This document shows, piece by piece, positions 37,781 through 46,112 of a DNA stretch of 64,000 nt. A model generated the notes under the pieces. That model made no database searches, was not told the DNA's origin, and saw nothing but the letters and a program-made list of their open reading frames with translations. This DNA comes from Nocardioides immobilis (GTDB taxonomy: Bacteria; Actinomycetota; Actinomycetes; Propionibacteriales; Nocardioidaceae). The position numbers and the translations under genes were made by a program. Location of the stretch: NCBI RefSeq assembly GCF_003515065.1, contig NZ_QXGH01000019.1, positions 104,822-168,821 of the forward strand. Reading direction: 5' to 3'. The stretch's first letter is position 1. Every line of letters starts with the position of its first letter.

Positions 37781-38763
37781 GCCGGCTGCTCCGCGTCGAG
37801 CTGACGCGGCTCCTGTGCCGGCGGGCCGTGCTCGTCATCCTCGCCGTGGCCGTCGCGATCCCGACCGTGATCGGCGTGGCGACCGTCCTCAACACCCGGC
37901 CGCCGTCCGACGCCGACCTCGCCTACGCCGAGGAGCAGGTCGCTGCCGAGAGCGCCCTTCCCGGCGTCCAGCGCCAATTGGAGAAGTGCCTCGACAATCC
38001 CGAGCGGTTCCTCGGTCGGCCCGTCCCGGACGACGTCCGGGCAGCCTGCGAGGAGAACTACCTGCCGCAGCCGGAGTGGTTCGTCTACTGGGAGCAGCTG
38101 AGCCTCGCCGAGGAGCGGGACAACGGCTCCGGGCTCGCGGTCGTGATCGTGCTGGCGATCCTGACGATGCTCGCCGGCACCACCTTCGCCGGCCACGACT
38201 GGGCCAGCGGCTCGGTCAGCAACCAGCTCCTCTTCGAGCCCCGCCGCCCGCTCGTGTGGGCCGCCAAGGGGGCGATCGTCACGGGGGTGGCCGGGCTTTT
38301 CTCCGGCTTCGTGGTGACGGCGTACTGGCTGCTCCTGGGCCTGGTCGCCGGCTCGCGCGACATCCCGACCGGCGACGGACTCCTGCTCGACTGCCTGCAG
38401 AGCGGGTGGCGCGGCGCGGGAGTCGCCGCGGGAGCGGCCTTGGCGGGCTTCGCGCTCACGATGCTGTTCCGCAGCACCGTTGCAGCGCTCGGCGTGCTGC
38501 TCGCGGCCAGCGTGGCCGGCGGCATCGTGCTCGCGGTCATCGGCGTCGACTCGGTCTGGAACCCCGGGCTCAACATCGGGGCGGTCATCCTGGACGGGGC
38601 GAAGTACTACGCCGACGCGCCGTGCCCGGGCAACGAGGAGGTTGGGTTCTGTTCGGTGGAGCGGACGTTGCCGATCGGGCGCGCCCTCTGGTTCCTGGGG
38701 TCGGGCCTGGTGCTGTTCACGGTCGCCTCCCTCGCGTCCTTCCAACGTCGCGACGTGCCCTGA
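37777..38763 (+). CDS. ABC-2 type transporter permease
   Basis: This 328-residue membrane protein has about six hydrophobic segments. The first is RAVLVILAVAVAIPTVIGVA, followed by a periplasmic loop of roughly 80 residues containing two Cys, then GLAVVIVLAILTMLAGTTFA and later helices. The domain order is that of an ABC-2 permease. Its GTG overlaps the ATPase stop codon, so the pair forms one exporter. It is inserted between lipB and lipA, which suggests later acquisition rather than a role in lipoylation. Confidence 0.85.
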   Translation: MSRLLRVELTRLLCRRAVLVILAVAVAIPTVIGVATVLNTRPPSDADLAYAEEQVAAESALPGVQRQLEKCLDNPERFLGRPVPDDVRAACEENYLPQPEWFVYWEQLSLAEERDNGSGLAVVIVLAILTMLAGTTFAGHDWASGSVSNQLLFEPRRPLVWAAKGAIVTGVAGLFSGFVVTAYWLLLGLVAGSRDIPTGDGLLLDCLQSGWRGAGVAAGAALAGFALTMLFRSTVAALGVLLAASVAGGIVLAVIGVDSVWNPGLNIGAVILDGAKYYADAPCPGNEEVGFCSVERTLPIGRALWFLGSGLVLFTVASLASFQRRDVP

Positions 38764-38838
38764 TCGCATCTGGAGACGGGCGTTCGAGAGACGACCTCGA
38801 CCAACGGGTTTCACGGTCCCGGAGGTAGTCTTGCGGGC

Positions 38839-39786
38839 GTGTCAGCCCCTGTTCCCGAAGGCCGCAAGCTCCTCCGTCTCGAGGTCCGCAACGCGGAGAC
38901 CCCGATCGAACGGAAGCCCTCCTGGATCAAGACCCGGGCGAAGATGGGACCGGAGTACACCGCGCTCCAGAGCCTGGTGAAGTCCGAGGGCCTGCACACG
39001 GTCTGCCAGGAGGCCGGCTGTCCCAACATCTTCGAGTGCTGGGAGGACCGCGAGGCGACGTTCCTCATCGGCGGCGACCAGTGCACCCGCCGCTGCGACT
39101 TCTGCCAGATCGACACCGGCAAGCCGCAGCCGCTGGACCGTGACGAGCCGCGTCGGGTCGCGGAGTCGGTCAAGAAGATGGAGCTGCGCTACGCGACGAT
39201 CACGGGCGTCGCCCGTGACGACCTGGAGGACGGCGGCGCCTGGCTGTACGCCGAGACGGTGCGCGCCATCCACGAGCTCAACCCCGACACCGGGGTCGAG
39301 AACCTGATCCCCGACTTCAACGGCATCCCCGACCTCCTGCAGGAGGTGTTCGAGTCCCGTCCCGAGGTGCTGGCCCACAACGTCGAGACCGTGCCGCGGA
39401 TCTTCAAGCGGATCCGGCCGGCCTTCCGCTACGACCGCTCGCTGGACGTGCTGACCCAGGCCCGCACGTTCGGCCTGGTCACCAAGTCGAACCTGATCCT
39501 CGGCATGGGCGAGACCCGCGAGGAGGTCAGCCAGGCGATGCGCGACCTGCACGACGCGGGCTGCGAGCTGCTGACGATCACGCAGTACCTCCGTCCGTCC
39601 GTGCGTCACCACCCCGTCGAGCGGTGGGTGAAGCCGGAGGAGTTCGTCGAGCTCCAGGCGGAGGCGACCGAGCTCGGGTTCGCCGGTGTGCTCTCAGGGC
39701 CGCTCGTGCGTTCGTCGTACCGTGCCGGTCGGTTGTACCGTCAGGCGATGGACGCCCGGGCACTCAACAGCACGGCCTCGGCCTGA
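38839..39786 (+). CDS. lipA: Lipoyl synthase
   Basis: This 315-residue radical-SAM enzyme inserts sulfur into octanoyl groups to form lipoyl cofactors. The auxiliary cluster cysteines are in [14 protein letters not shown], and the radical-SAM CxxxCxxC is in [14 protein letters not shown]. The final conserved serine lies in [12 protein letters not shown]. Start is GTG at 38839. Together with lipB it modifies SucB and the glycine-cleavage H protein. Confidence 0.96.
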   Translation: MSAPVPEGRKLLRLEVRNAETPIERKPSWIKTRAKMGPEYTALQSLVKSEGLHTVCQEAGCPNIFECWEDREATFLIGGDQCTRRCDFCQIDTGKPQPLDRDEPRRVAESVKKMELRYATITGVARDDLEDGGAWLYAETVRAIHELNPDTGVENLIPDFNGIPDLLQEVFESRPEVLAHNVETVPRIFKRIRPAFRYDRSLDVLTQARTFGLVTKSNLILGMGETREEVSQAMRDLHDAGCELLTITQYLRPSVRHHPVERWVKPEEFVELQAEATELGFAGVLSGPLVRSSYRAGRLYRQAMDARALNSTASA

Positions 39787-39837
39787 GCGCTCTCACCACC
39801 CAGCAGACCCACGAAGTCAGGTAGGCAGCACCCCGCG

Positions 39838-40548
39838 ATGTCGAACCAGCCTCTCGACCCCTCGACCATGAGCCGACGTCGGCAGATCCTCGAGACCTTC
39901 CGGATGACCAAGGAGGTCGACCGGGCCGTCGGCTGGTGGATGCTGCTCGCATTCCTGGTCTTCGGCGGGATCGGCTTCGGCATCTTCTGGCTACTGCCCG
40001 GCAGCGGCACCATCAGCCTCGTCATGGCGATCGTCGGCGGTGTGCTGCTCGGCTTCCTCGGGATCATGATCGTCTTCAGCCGGCGCGCCCAGAAGGCGGC
40101 GTACACCCGGCTCGAGGGCCAGGTCGGCGCCGCTGCCCGCGCGCTGAGCATGCTGCGCCGCGGGTGGAAGGTCGAGGAGGTCGTCGGCTTCACCAAGCAG
40201 CAGGACATGGTCCACCGCGTGGTCGGCCCTCCGGGCATCGTGCTCGTCGGCGAGGGCAACCCCCACCGCCTTCGCCAGCTGATGATCAGCGAGCGCAAGA
40301 AGCACGAGCGGGTGGCCGCGGACTTCCCGGTCCACGAGATCCTCGTCGGCACCGACGAGGGCCAGGTGCCGCTGCCCAAGCTGGTCCGCCACGTGCAGAA
40401 GCTCGGGCGCCAGGTGAAGCCGGCCGACCAGACCGACCTGCTCCTGCGGCTCCGGGCGCTCGACGCCCAGCGGCCGAAGGTGCCGCTCCCCCGCGGCCCC
40501 GTGCCGACCAGCATGAAGGGCATGCGCGGCAACCTCCGCGGCAAGTGA
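39838..40548 (+). CDS. DUF4191 family membrane protein
   Basis: This 236-residue protein has two adjacent transmembrane helices (WWMLLAFLVFGGIGFGIFWL and TISLVMAIVGGVLLGFLGIM) followed by a basic cytoplasmic domain (RLRQLMISERKKHERVAADF). This matches the DUF4191 family, found next to lipA in Streptomyces and mycobacteria. Function is unknown. It follows lipA by about 50 bases and is probably co-transcribed. Confidence 0.88.
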   Translation: MSNQPLDPSTMSRRRQILETFRMTKEVDRAVGWWMLLAFLVFGGIGFGIFWLLPGSGTISLVMAIVGGVLLGFLGIMIVFSRRAQKAAYTRLEGQVGAAARALSMLRRGWKVEEVVGFTKQQDMVHRVVGPPGIVLVGEGNPHRLRQLMISERKKHERVAADFPVHEILVGTDEGQVPLPKLVRHVQKLGRQVKPADQTDLLLRLRALDAQRPKVPLPRGPVPTSMKGMRGNLRGK

Positions 40549-40558
40549 TCGTCGCCGC

Positions 40559-40593
40559 TGGTTGAGGTGCGAGCGAAGCGAGCCTCGAAACCA
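40559..40593. repeat. REP-like intergenic inverted repeat
   Basis: The sequence from TGGTTGAGG to CCTCGAAACCA is an imperfect inverted repeat whose centre CGAGCGAAGCGAG can also fold. It lies between two convergent genes (DUF4191 and RDD). I recall this motif as a high-copy intergenic repeat in Nocardioides and relatives; its copy number in this genome cannot be seen here. It may also act as a transcription terminator. Confidence 0.6.
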
Positions 40594-40646
40594 AGGCTCA
40601 GCTCGCCGGGTCAGGGGTGCACGGCGTGAGGAACTCCGTGCCGTGG

Positions 40647-41087
40647 CTACACGCCGCGCGTCGTGAGGATCCGGTAGGTGTCCATGGTGACAGTGGCGGT
40701 GCCGGCGAGGATGTCGTGCAGGCCGCGCCCGTCCGACCGGAAGACCAGCGGCGGGATCACCAGCGCTATCGCGACCTGACGGCCCAGCAACGGGAGCGGG
40801 TTGGACAGGCGGCCGCGGCCGACAGCGGGTACGACGCGCAGGCCGGTCACGAGCTTCCCGAACGAGCCGCCGAGGAGCCACGTGAACAGGGCGGCCTCGA
40901 GCACGAAGACGCCCAGCGTGTAGAGCTGCGCCGGCGACCCCGGCTCGCCGTACTCGTCGAGGCCGACGAACGCGAGCACCACCAGGGTCGAGGCGGCCCA
41001 GTCGACGAAGAGCGCGAGGATCCGGCGCCCCCAGGACGCGGTCGGGAACGGGACGGTGGAGGCGGGCTGGCCAGGCTGGACGGACAT
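40647..41087 (-). CDS. RDD family membrane protein
   Basis: This 146-residue protein begins [14 protein letters not shown] and has [20 protein letters not shown] with the Arg/Asp positions of the RDD family. Further hydrophobic segments follow ([19 protein letters not shown]). RDD proteins are small transport-related membrane proteins of unclear role. The position between DUF4191 and glnA matches Streptomyces. Start at 41087 is preferred; an upstream frame to 41126 would run towards the GlnR operator. Confidence 0.85.
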   Translation of the reverse strand: MSVQPGQPASTVPFPTASWGRRILALFVDWAASTLVVLAFVGLDEYGEPGSPAQLYTLGVFVLEAALFTWLLGGSFGKLVTGLRVVPAVGRGRLSNPLPLLGRQVAIALVIPPLVFRSDGRGLHDILAGTATVTMDTYRILTTRGV

Positions 41088-41143
41088 CGGCGCCACCCTA
41101 GTGACCGGCAGCGGGAAGAGGCTCAACGCGGTCTCAGGAACCT

Positions 41144-41181
41144 GTTACATCCCTGAAACAATATGGTCATGGTCGAGAAAC
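41144..41181 (+). promoter_or_regulatory. GlnR operator with two tandem boxes upstream of glnA
   Basis: The pattern GTTAC-N6-GAAAC (41144-41159), then six bases, then GTCAT-N6-GAAAC (41166-41181) matches the actinobacterial GlnR consensus gTnAc-n6-GaAAc in two abutting 22-bp units. It starts about 175 bases before the glnA ATG, and TAGGTACGAT near 41230 could supply the -10. This predicts nitrogen-dependent control of glnA by GlnR. The regulator itself is not in the window. Confidence 0.88.
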
Positions 41182-41319
41182 GGCCCCTCCGTAGGTTCCT
41201 GGACAGGCGGTCGTCGCGCAACGTTGCGTAGGTACGATGCCGCGGACCGACACCCCTCGATTCCGGAACTTGCCGGATCCAGACTGGTGGCTGACCTGGG
41301 GTCAGCCGAGGAGGAACGA

Positions 41320-42738
41320 ATGTTCAGCAACAGCGAAGAACTGCTCAAGTTCATCGCGGACGAGGGCGTCGAGATGGTCGACGTCCGTTTCTGCGACCTG
41401 CCCGGAATCATGCAGCACTTCACGGTTCCGGTCTCGTCGTTCGACCAGTCGGTCTTCGACGACGGTCTCGGCTTCGACGGCTCGTCGATCCGTGGGTTCC
41501 AGGCCATCAACGAGTCGGACATGGCGCTCTTCCCGGACCCGACGACGGCGTACGTCGACCCGTTCCGGAAGTCGAAGACGCTGAACCTGAACTTCTTCAT
41601 CCACGACCCGATCACCGGTGAGCCGTACTCCCGCGACCCGCGCAACATCGCGAAGAAGGCGCTCGCCTACCTGAACACCACGGGCGTCGCCGACACCGCG
41701 TACTTCGCGCCCGAGGCCGAGTTCTACATCTTCGACCAGGTCCGCTACTCGACCGGCCCGAACGAGGGCTTCTACCACATCGACTCCGTCGAGGGCTGGT
41801 GGAACTCGGGCGCCGAGGGCGACAACCTGGGCTACAAGACCCGCTTCAAGGGCGGCTACTTCCCCGTCGCGCCGTACGACCACTACGGCGACCTGCGCGA
41901 CGACATGTGCAAGAACCTCGAGGCCGTCGGCCTGCAGGTCGAGCGCGGTCACCACGAGGTCGGGACCGCCGGCCAGGCGGAGATCAACTACAAGTTCGAC
42001 ACGCTGCTCAAGGCCGCGGACGACGTGATGAAGTTCAAGTACATCATCAAGAACACCGCGTGGGAGCAGAACAAGTCGGTCACCTTCATGCCGAAGCCGA
42101 TCTTCGGTGACAACGGCTCGGGCATGCACGTGCACCAGTCGCTGTGGAAGGGCGGCGACCCGCTGTTCTACGACGAGACCGGCTACGGCGGCCTCTCCGA
42201 CATGGCCCGCTGGTACGTCGGCGGCATCCTGAAGCACGCCCCGGCGCTGCTGGCGTTCACCAACCCGACGGTGAACTCCTACCACCGCCTGGTCCCCGGC
42301 TTCGAGGCGCCGATCTCGCTGGTCTACTCCTCGCGGAACCGCTCGGCCTCGGTCCGGATCCCGATCACGGGCACCAACCCGAAGGCCAAGCGCATCGAGA
42401 CCCGGTTCCCCGACCCGTCGGCGAACCCGTACCTCGCGTTCTCCGCGTTGATGCTCGCGGGACTCGACGGCATCCAGAACAAGACCGAGCCGGCCGCCCC
42501 GATCGACAAGGACATCTACGAGCTCCCGCCGGACGAGATGGCCGAGATCGACCAGGTCCCGACCTCGCTCGGTGCCGTGCTCGACGCGCTCGAGGCTGAC
42601 CACGAGTTCCTGACGGTGGGCAACGTCTTCACGCCCGACCTGATCGACACCTGGATCACCTACAAGCGTGAGCAGGAGATCGCCCCCGTGCAGCAGCGCC
42701 CGCACCCGCACGAGTTCGAGCTCTACTACGACATTTAG
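41320..42738 (+). CDS. glnA: Glutamine synthetase type I
   Basis: This 472-residue dodecameric enzyme makes glutamine from glutamate, ammonia and ATP. Motifs include [17 protein letters not shown], the metal-site [43 protein letters not shown] and the Arg-rich [23 protein letters not shown] contains the tyrosine expected to be adenylylated. GAGGAGGAA sits just before the ATG. It is preceded by tandem GlnR boxes and followed by a hairpin terminator, and marks the end of the conserved chromosomal block. Confidence 0.97.
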   Translation: MFSNSEELLKFIADEGVEMVDVRFCDLPGIMQHFTVPVSSFDQSVFDDGLGFDGSSIRGFQAINESDMALFPDPTTAYVDPFRKSKTLNLNFFIHDPITGEPYSRDPRNIAKKALAYLNTTGVADTAYFAPEAEFYIFDQVRYSTGPNEGFYHIDSVEGWWNSGAEGDNLGYKTRFKGGYFPVAPYDHYGDLRDDMCKNLEAVGLQVERGHHEVGTAGQAEINYKFDTLLKAADDVMKFKYIIKNTAWEQNKSVTFMPKPIFGDNGSGMHVHQSLWKGGDPLFYDETGYGGLSDMARWYVGGILKHAPALLAFTNPTVNSYHRLVPGFEAPISLVYSSRNRSASVRIPITGTNPKAKRIETRFPDPSANPYLAFSALMLAGLDGIQNKTEPAAPIDKDIYELPPDEMAEIDQVPTSLGAVLDALEADHEFLTVGNVFTPDLIDTWITYKREQEIAPVQQRPHPHEFELYYDI

Positions 42739-42774
42739 TCACTTGTGCACGTAGAGCTCGAACTCATTTGAGCA

Positions 42775-42803
42775 CGAGGGCTCCGGCTTGCCCGGGGCCC
42801 TCG
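42775..42803 (+). terminator. Hairpin terminator after glnA
   Basis: CGAGGGC plus CCGG on the left pairs with CCGG plus GCCCTCG on the right across a short CTTG-type loop. It starts 37 bases after the glnA stop codon. Confidence 0.8.
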
Positions 42804-43189
42804 CTGCATTTCGCGTTTCGGCGTGGGCAGGCCCGAGCTGCAGACGCTGATGGGGATCTCGGTGAACTCTGAGTCAGGAGGCGCAAGCTGTATCAAGGCT
42901 CGACTCAGGACCCGATTGAACGAGGTTGATGACAGGCTTCCCACGAAGTAGCCGACCTTGTAGTTGCAAGTAGTCCTCTTCAGGTGAGCGTCCCGAGATT
43001 CATGGAGATGACTTGGGAGCGGCCCCCGGCGGGACGGGTGTCTCCAACGTAGTCCTGAGCCGGCGTAGCCCAGTCGTCGACCCGGGCTTTGGAGCGCTGC
43101 CACCTGAACTCGAGTCACGACCCGCCACTTGCACCCGGGCTTGCAGGCAGGCTGGCCTCGCCCGAACGTGCGTGAATCGATCGCCGGGA
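42804..43189. other. Gap without intact genes downstream of glnA
   Basis: Apart from the FMN-reductase relic at 42849-42974, I see no gene, RNA or clear repeat in these bases. Codon-like bias is weak compared with neighbours. It is the boundary between the conserved chromosomal block and the catabolic region. Confidence 0.6.
42849..42974 (-). pseudogene. N-terminal remnant of an NADPH-dependent FMN reductase
   Basis: Minus-strand codons read YKVGYFVGSLSSTSFNR then VLSRALIQLAPP and EFTEIPI, which match the N-terminal flavodoxin-like strand, phosphate-binding loop and first helix of NADPH-dependent FMN reductases. After EFTEIPI the similarity stops, and no rest of the enzyme follows. The start codon is also lost (ACT ACT TGC AAC TAC), although GAAGAGGA remains upstream. 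This is a relic of about 42 codons beside a quinone-response-like cluster in which such reductases are common. Confidence 0.6.
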
Positions 43190-43687
43190 TCAGGCGCGAC
43201 TTTCCCCACGGCCGTGGAGACCGGACATGCGCCCCTCGGGGTCGAGCCTGGCCAGCAGCGCGTCAGCGATGCCTCGCAGTTGCTGCAGCTGCGGGGGCGT
43301 GAGTGCGTCGATGACATGATGGCGCACGTTCGCGACGTGACCGGGCGCGGCCGCCACGACCTCGGTCATCCCCGACTTCGTGATTTGGGCGTTCGTGGCC
43401 CGCCCGTCCTCGGGACAGGGTGAGCGCACCACCAGGTCGCGGTCCTCCAGGCGTCGTACGACGTGGGACAGCCGCGGCAAGCTGGCGTTCGTGCGCTGGG
43501 CGAGCGCGGTCATCCGCAGGGTGTGGTCGTCGGCCTCGGAGAGCATCGCCAGCACGAAGTACTCGAAGTGGGTCAACCCGGAGTCGCGACGCAGTTGCGA
43601 GTCGAGGACCCCGGGAAGTAGCTCGACCACGGCGATCAACTTGACCCACGTGTCGAGCTGCTCATCGTCCAGCCACTGAGTGTCCAT
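43190..43687 (-). CDS. MarR family transcriptional regulator
   Basis: This 165-residue winged-helix regulator has LTHFEYFVLAMLSEA, MTALAQRTNASLPRLSHVVR as the recognition region and the wing RLEDRDLVVRSPCPEDGR. The length is normal. It is divergent from a reductase/VOC/hydrolase cluster that resembles the MhqR regulon for quinone and catechol stress, and two copies of a direct repeat lie between. The start ATG at 43687 (MDTQWLDDEQ) is chosen over an upstream frame that would cover the operator. Confidence 0.87.
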   Translation of the reverse strand: MDTQWLDDEQLDTWVKLIAVVELLPGVLDSQLRRDSGLTHFEYFVLAMLSEADDHTLRMTALAQRTNASLPRLSHVVRRLEDRDLVVRSPCPEDGRATNAQITKSGMTEVVAAAPGHVANVRHHVIDALTPPQLQQLRGIADALLARLDPEGRMSGLHGRGESRA

Positions 43688-43706
43688 GGCCGAAGCGTAT
43701 CGCTGA

Positions 43707-43760
43707 TTACTTGACGCAACAACTAAACCGCGTAGAGTGTTACTTGAATCAACAACCAAA
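43707..43760. promoter_or_regulatory. Twin direct repeat, candidate MarR operator
   Basis: TTACTTGACGCAACAAC at 43707-43723 recurs as TTACTTGAATCAACAAC at 43740-43756, each followed by a few more matching bases, 33 bp apart. Each contains a TTGA..(T)CAA partial palindrome. They fill the divergent promoter region between the MarR gene and the reductase gene, where an autoregulating MarR protein would bind. Binding is inferred. Confidence 0.6.
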
Positions 43761-43785
43761 TACTAATACCTTCGGGAGCACCTCC

Positions 43786-44357
43786 ATGGCACACCTCTCC
43801 ATCATCGGCACCGGCAACATGGGCCAGGCCATCGCCTCGGTCGCGGGCAAGGGCGGCCACACCGTCCAGCTCCTCGGCGAGAACGACGCCGCCACCTCGG
43901 CGAGCGGCGACATCGTCGTCCTCGCGGTTCCCTACCCGGCCGTTTCTGCGGTCATCGCCGAGCGCAGCGCCTCGCCGGGAAGATCGTCGTGGACGTCACC
44001 AACCCGCTGAACTTCGAGACCTTCGACTCCCTGGTCGTCCCGGCCGACGGTTCCGCTGCCGCGGAGATCGCGGCTGCCCTTCCGCAGTCGCGTTTGCTGA
44101 AGGCGTTCAACACCACCTTCGCCGGAACCCTCGCTGCCGGCACCGTCGGCACTCTGACCACCACGGTGCTGATCGCCGGCGACGACGCCGACGCCAAGTC
44201 CACCCTGGCCGGCATCGTCACCTCCGGCGGCCTGAAGGCCATCGACGCGGGCTCCCTCAAGCGGGGCCGTGAGCTCGAAGCCCTGGGCTTCCTGCAGCTC
44301 ACGCTGGCCGCGGCCGAGAAGATCTCCTGGACCGGCGGCTTCGGCGTCATCGCCTGA
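43786..44357 (+). pseudogene. NADPH-dependent F420 reductase-like gene with a frameshift
   Basis: The first part, MAHLSIIGTGNMGQAIASVA to AVSAVIAERSA, is the Rossmann N-terminus of the F420:NADP oxidoreductase-like family. Around 43970 one base is missing: restoring it would join ERSA directly to LAGKIVVDVTNPLNFETF in the next frame, which continues to TGGFGVIA. Otherwise codon use and length (about 190 residues) are normal, so the mutation is recent or is a sequencing error. RBS CGGGAG precedes the ATG. It would be the first gene of the MarR-controlled cluster. Confidence 0.8.
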
Positions 44358-44396
44358 CCCACCCCCGACACCACCACGCCTCAGGAAGGCAGCACC

Positions 44397-44906
44397 ATGA
44401 CCGTCAACGCCGTACGCCTCAACCACGCCGTGCTCTTCGTGGCAGACCTCGAGCGCAGCATCGCCTTCTACCAGCAGGCCTTCGACATGGGCGTCGCTGC
44501 TCGTGAACTCCGGGTCAACGCCGCGTTCCTGCGGCTGCCCAGGTCCGGCAACCACCACGACCTAGGGCTGTTCGGGGTCGGCGCGCAGTCGGCGCGGCCG
44601 CGGGGCAGCCTGGGGCTTTACCACCTGGCCTGGCAGGTCGACACCATCGAGGAGCTCGAGGAAGCCCGGTTCACCCTGGCCAACCTCGACGCCCTCACCG
44701 GGGAGTCCAGCCACGGCGCCACCAAGAGCGTCTACGCCCACGACCCGGACGGCAACGAGTTCGAGGTGATGTGGATGCTGCCTCGTGCCAGCTGGGGCGA
44801 GTTCGAGAACGCCGCACTGGTCGAGCGACTCGACCTACCCGGTGAGGTACGCCGCTGGGCCGGGGTCCGCACCGCTGCCGAGCTCGTCCCGCTGGATGCG
44901 TCATGA
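44397..44906 (+). CDS. VOC family (glyoxalase/extradiol dioxygenase fold) protein
   Basis: This 169-residue protein has two beta-alpha-beta-beta-beta modules. The first starts RLNHAVLFVADLERSIAFY and the second GLYHLAWQVDTIEELEE, ending with SVYAHDPDGNEFEVMWML. Metal ligands are likely His in LNHAVLF, His in LYHLAWQ and Glu in NEFEVMW. The closest familiar relatives are catechol-2,3-dioxygenase-like MhqO/CatE proteins of quinone-response operons. It is the only intact structural gene in this cluster, and its stop overlaps the next gene start (ATGA). Confidence 0.82.
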   Translation: MTVNAVRLNHAVLFVADLERSIAFYQQAFDMGVAARELRVNAAFLRLPRSGNHHDLGLFGVGAQSARPRGSLGLYHLAWQVDTIEELEEARFTLANLDALTGESSHGATKSVYAHDPDGNEFEVMWMLPRASWGEFENAALVERLDLPGEVRRWAGVRTAAELVPLDAS

Positions 44907-45330
44907 CCGGGGAGGGATTCGCCGCTCCGGTGGTGGCCACCTACGGCGGAACCGACCCTGCAGCGCCACTCGTCGTGCTCCTCCACGGCCGCGGATCGAA
45001 CGAGCAGGACATCCTCGGACTGGCCGCACATCTGCCGGTCGGACCGGCGTACGCCGCGGTGCGGGCACCGATCGCCTAGGGCGGCGGGTACGCCTGGTTC
45101 GCCAACCGGGGCATCGGGCGCCCCGTCGCCGAGTCCCTGCGCATCACCATGGACTGGTTCCGCCCCTGGCTCGACGACATCGCACCCGCGGGCCGACCCG
45201 TCCTGCTGGTCGGCTTCAGCGGCGGCGCCGCATTCGCCGGCGGACTGGTGCTCGACGACCCGGACCCGTACGCCGGGGCAGCGATCCTGTACGGAACCCT
45301 CCCCTTCAACGCAGGCGCGCCGGTCACCGC
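44903..45330 (+). pseudogene. MhqD-like alpha/beta hydrolase, internal stop and truncated
   Basis: The frame opens with an ATGA overlap on the VOC gene and reads APLVVLLHGRGSNEQDILG, then meets an in-frame TAG at 45077 exactly where relatives have Glu (API-stop-GGGYAWFANRG). It continues with VLLVGFSGGAAFAGGLVL, the nucleophile-elbow region, to LPFNAGAPVT. The C-terminal third with the catalytic Asp and His is missing, replaced by a different hydrolase in another frame. MhqD-type carboxylesterases belong to quinone-response operons with VOC proteins. Confidence 0.78.
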
Positions 45331-46088
45331 CTCGCCGGGACGGGTGAGCCGGTGCTCCTCATCCACGGCTCGGGACCGGGGTGACGGCGTGGGCCAACTG
45401 GCGGCTGACCATGCCTGATCTCAGCCAGCGCTTCCGCGTGATCGCGCCGGACGTTCCGGGGTTCGGGTACACCGAACGCAACGACTCGGTGAGCTACGAC
45501 ATGAACGGCTGGACCAGCCACCTGGTGGCCTTCCTCGAGGCGCTCGACCTGCAACGAGTCCACATCGTCGGCAACAGCCTCGGCGGTGCGCTCGCACTCA
45601 GCATCGCCACGCGCCATCCCGAACTGGTCGACCGTCTCGTCCTAATGGGCTGTGCCGGCGTCCCGTTCGAGCTCACTGCTGGCCTCGACGCCGTCTGGGG
45701 CTTCGAGCCCTCCCTCGAGAACATGAGGGAGCTGCTGAACGTGTTCGCCTACGACCACTCCCTCCTCAGCGAGGAGTTGGCCAAGTCGAGGCTCGAGGCC
45801 GCGACGAGGCCTGGGGTCCAGGAGGCGTTTGGTGCCATGTTCCCGGAGCCACGTCAGGACTGCGTCGATGCGTTGACGCTCAATGAGCAGGTCATCGCAG
45901 GGATCGACCGACCCGTGCTCGTCGTCCACGGACGGGACCACCAGGTGATCCCGCTCGGAAACGCACTACGGCTGCTCGAGCTGATCGAGCAGTCACAACT
46001 CCACGTCTTCGGGCGGTGCGGCCACTGGGTGCAGATCGAGCACGCAGCCGCCTTCAACCGCATCGTCGGGGACTTCCTGGCGGAGTAG
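45325..46088 (+). pseudogene. Meta-cleavage product hydrolase-like gene, 5' truncated and frameshifted
   Basis: From 45325 one frame reads HRLAGTGEPVLLIHGSGPG and then hits TGA. Adding one G near 45380 would continue into VTAWANWRLTMPDLSQRF and an otherwise open frame to 46088. This is the BphD/HsaD/XylF-type hydrolase core, with nucleophile VGNSLGGALAL, acid VVHGRDHQVIP and base GRCGHWVQIEH. About the first 20 codons and the start are missing, apparently lost at the join with the MhqD-like gene. The stretch from GTG 45381 could still be translated (235 residues) but would lack the oxyanion-hole HGSGPG. Confidence 0.78.
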
Positions 46089-46112
46089 ACGCGACGGCCG
46101 AGCGGCCGGTCC

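Noticed and set aside
43000..43423. Small open frames on both strands downstream of glnA
   Set aside because: Compositions are Arg/Pro/Ser-rich without RBS or recognisable motif, and they overlap the MarR 3' end or the relic region.
45381..46088. Treating the hydrolase from GTG 45381 as an intact gene
   Set aside because: The conserved LLIHGSGPG oxyanion-hole strand lies just upstream in another frame, so the open part is a fragment of a frameshifted gene.
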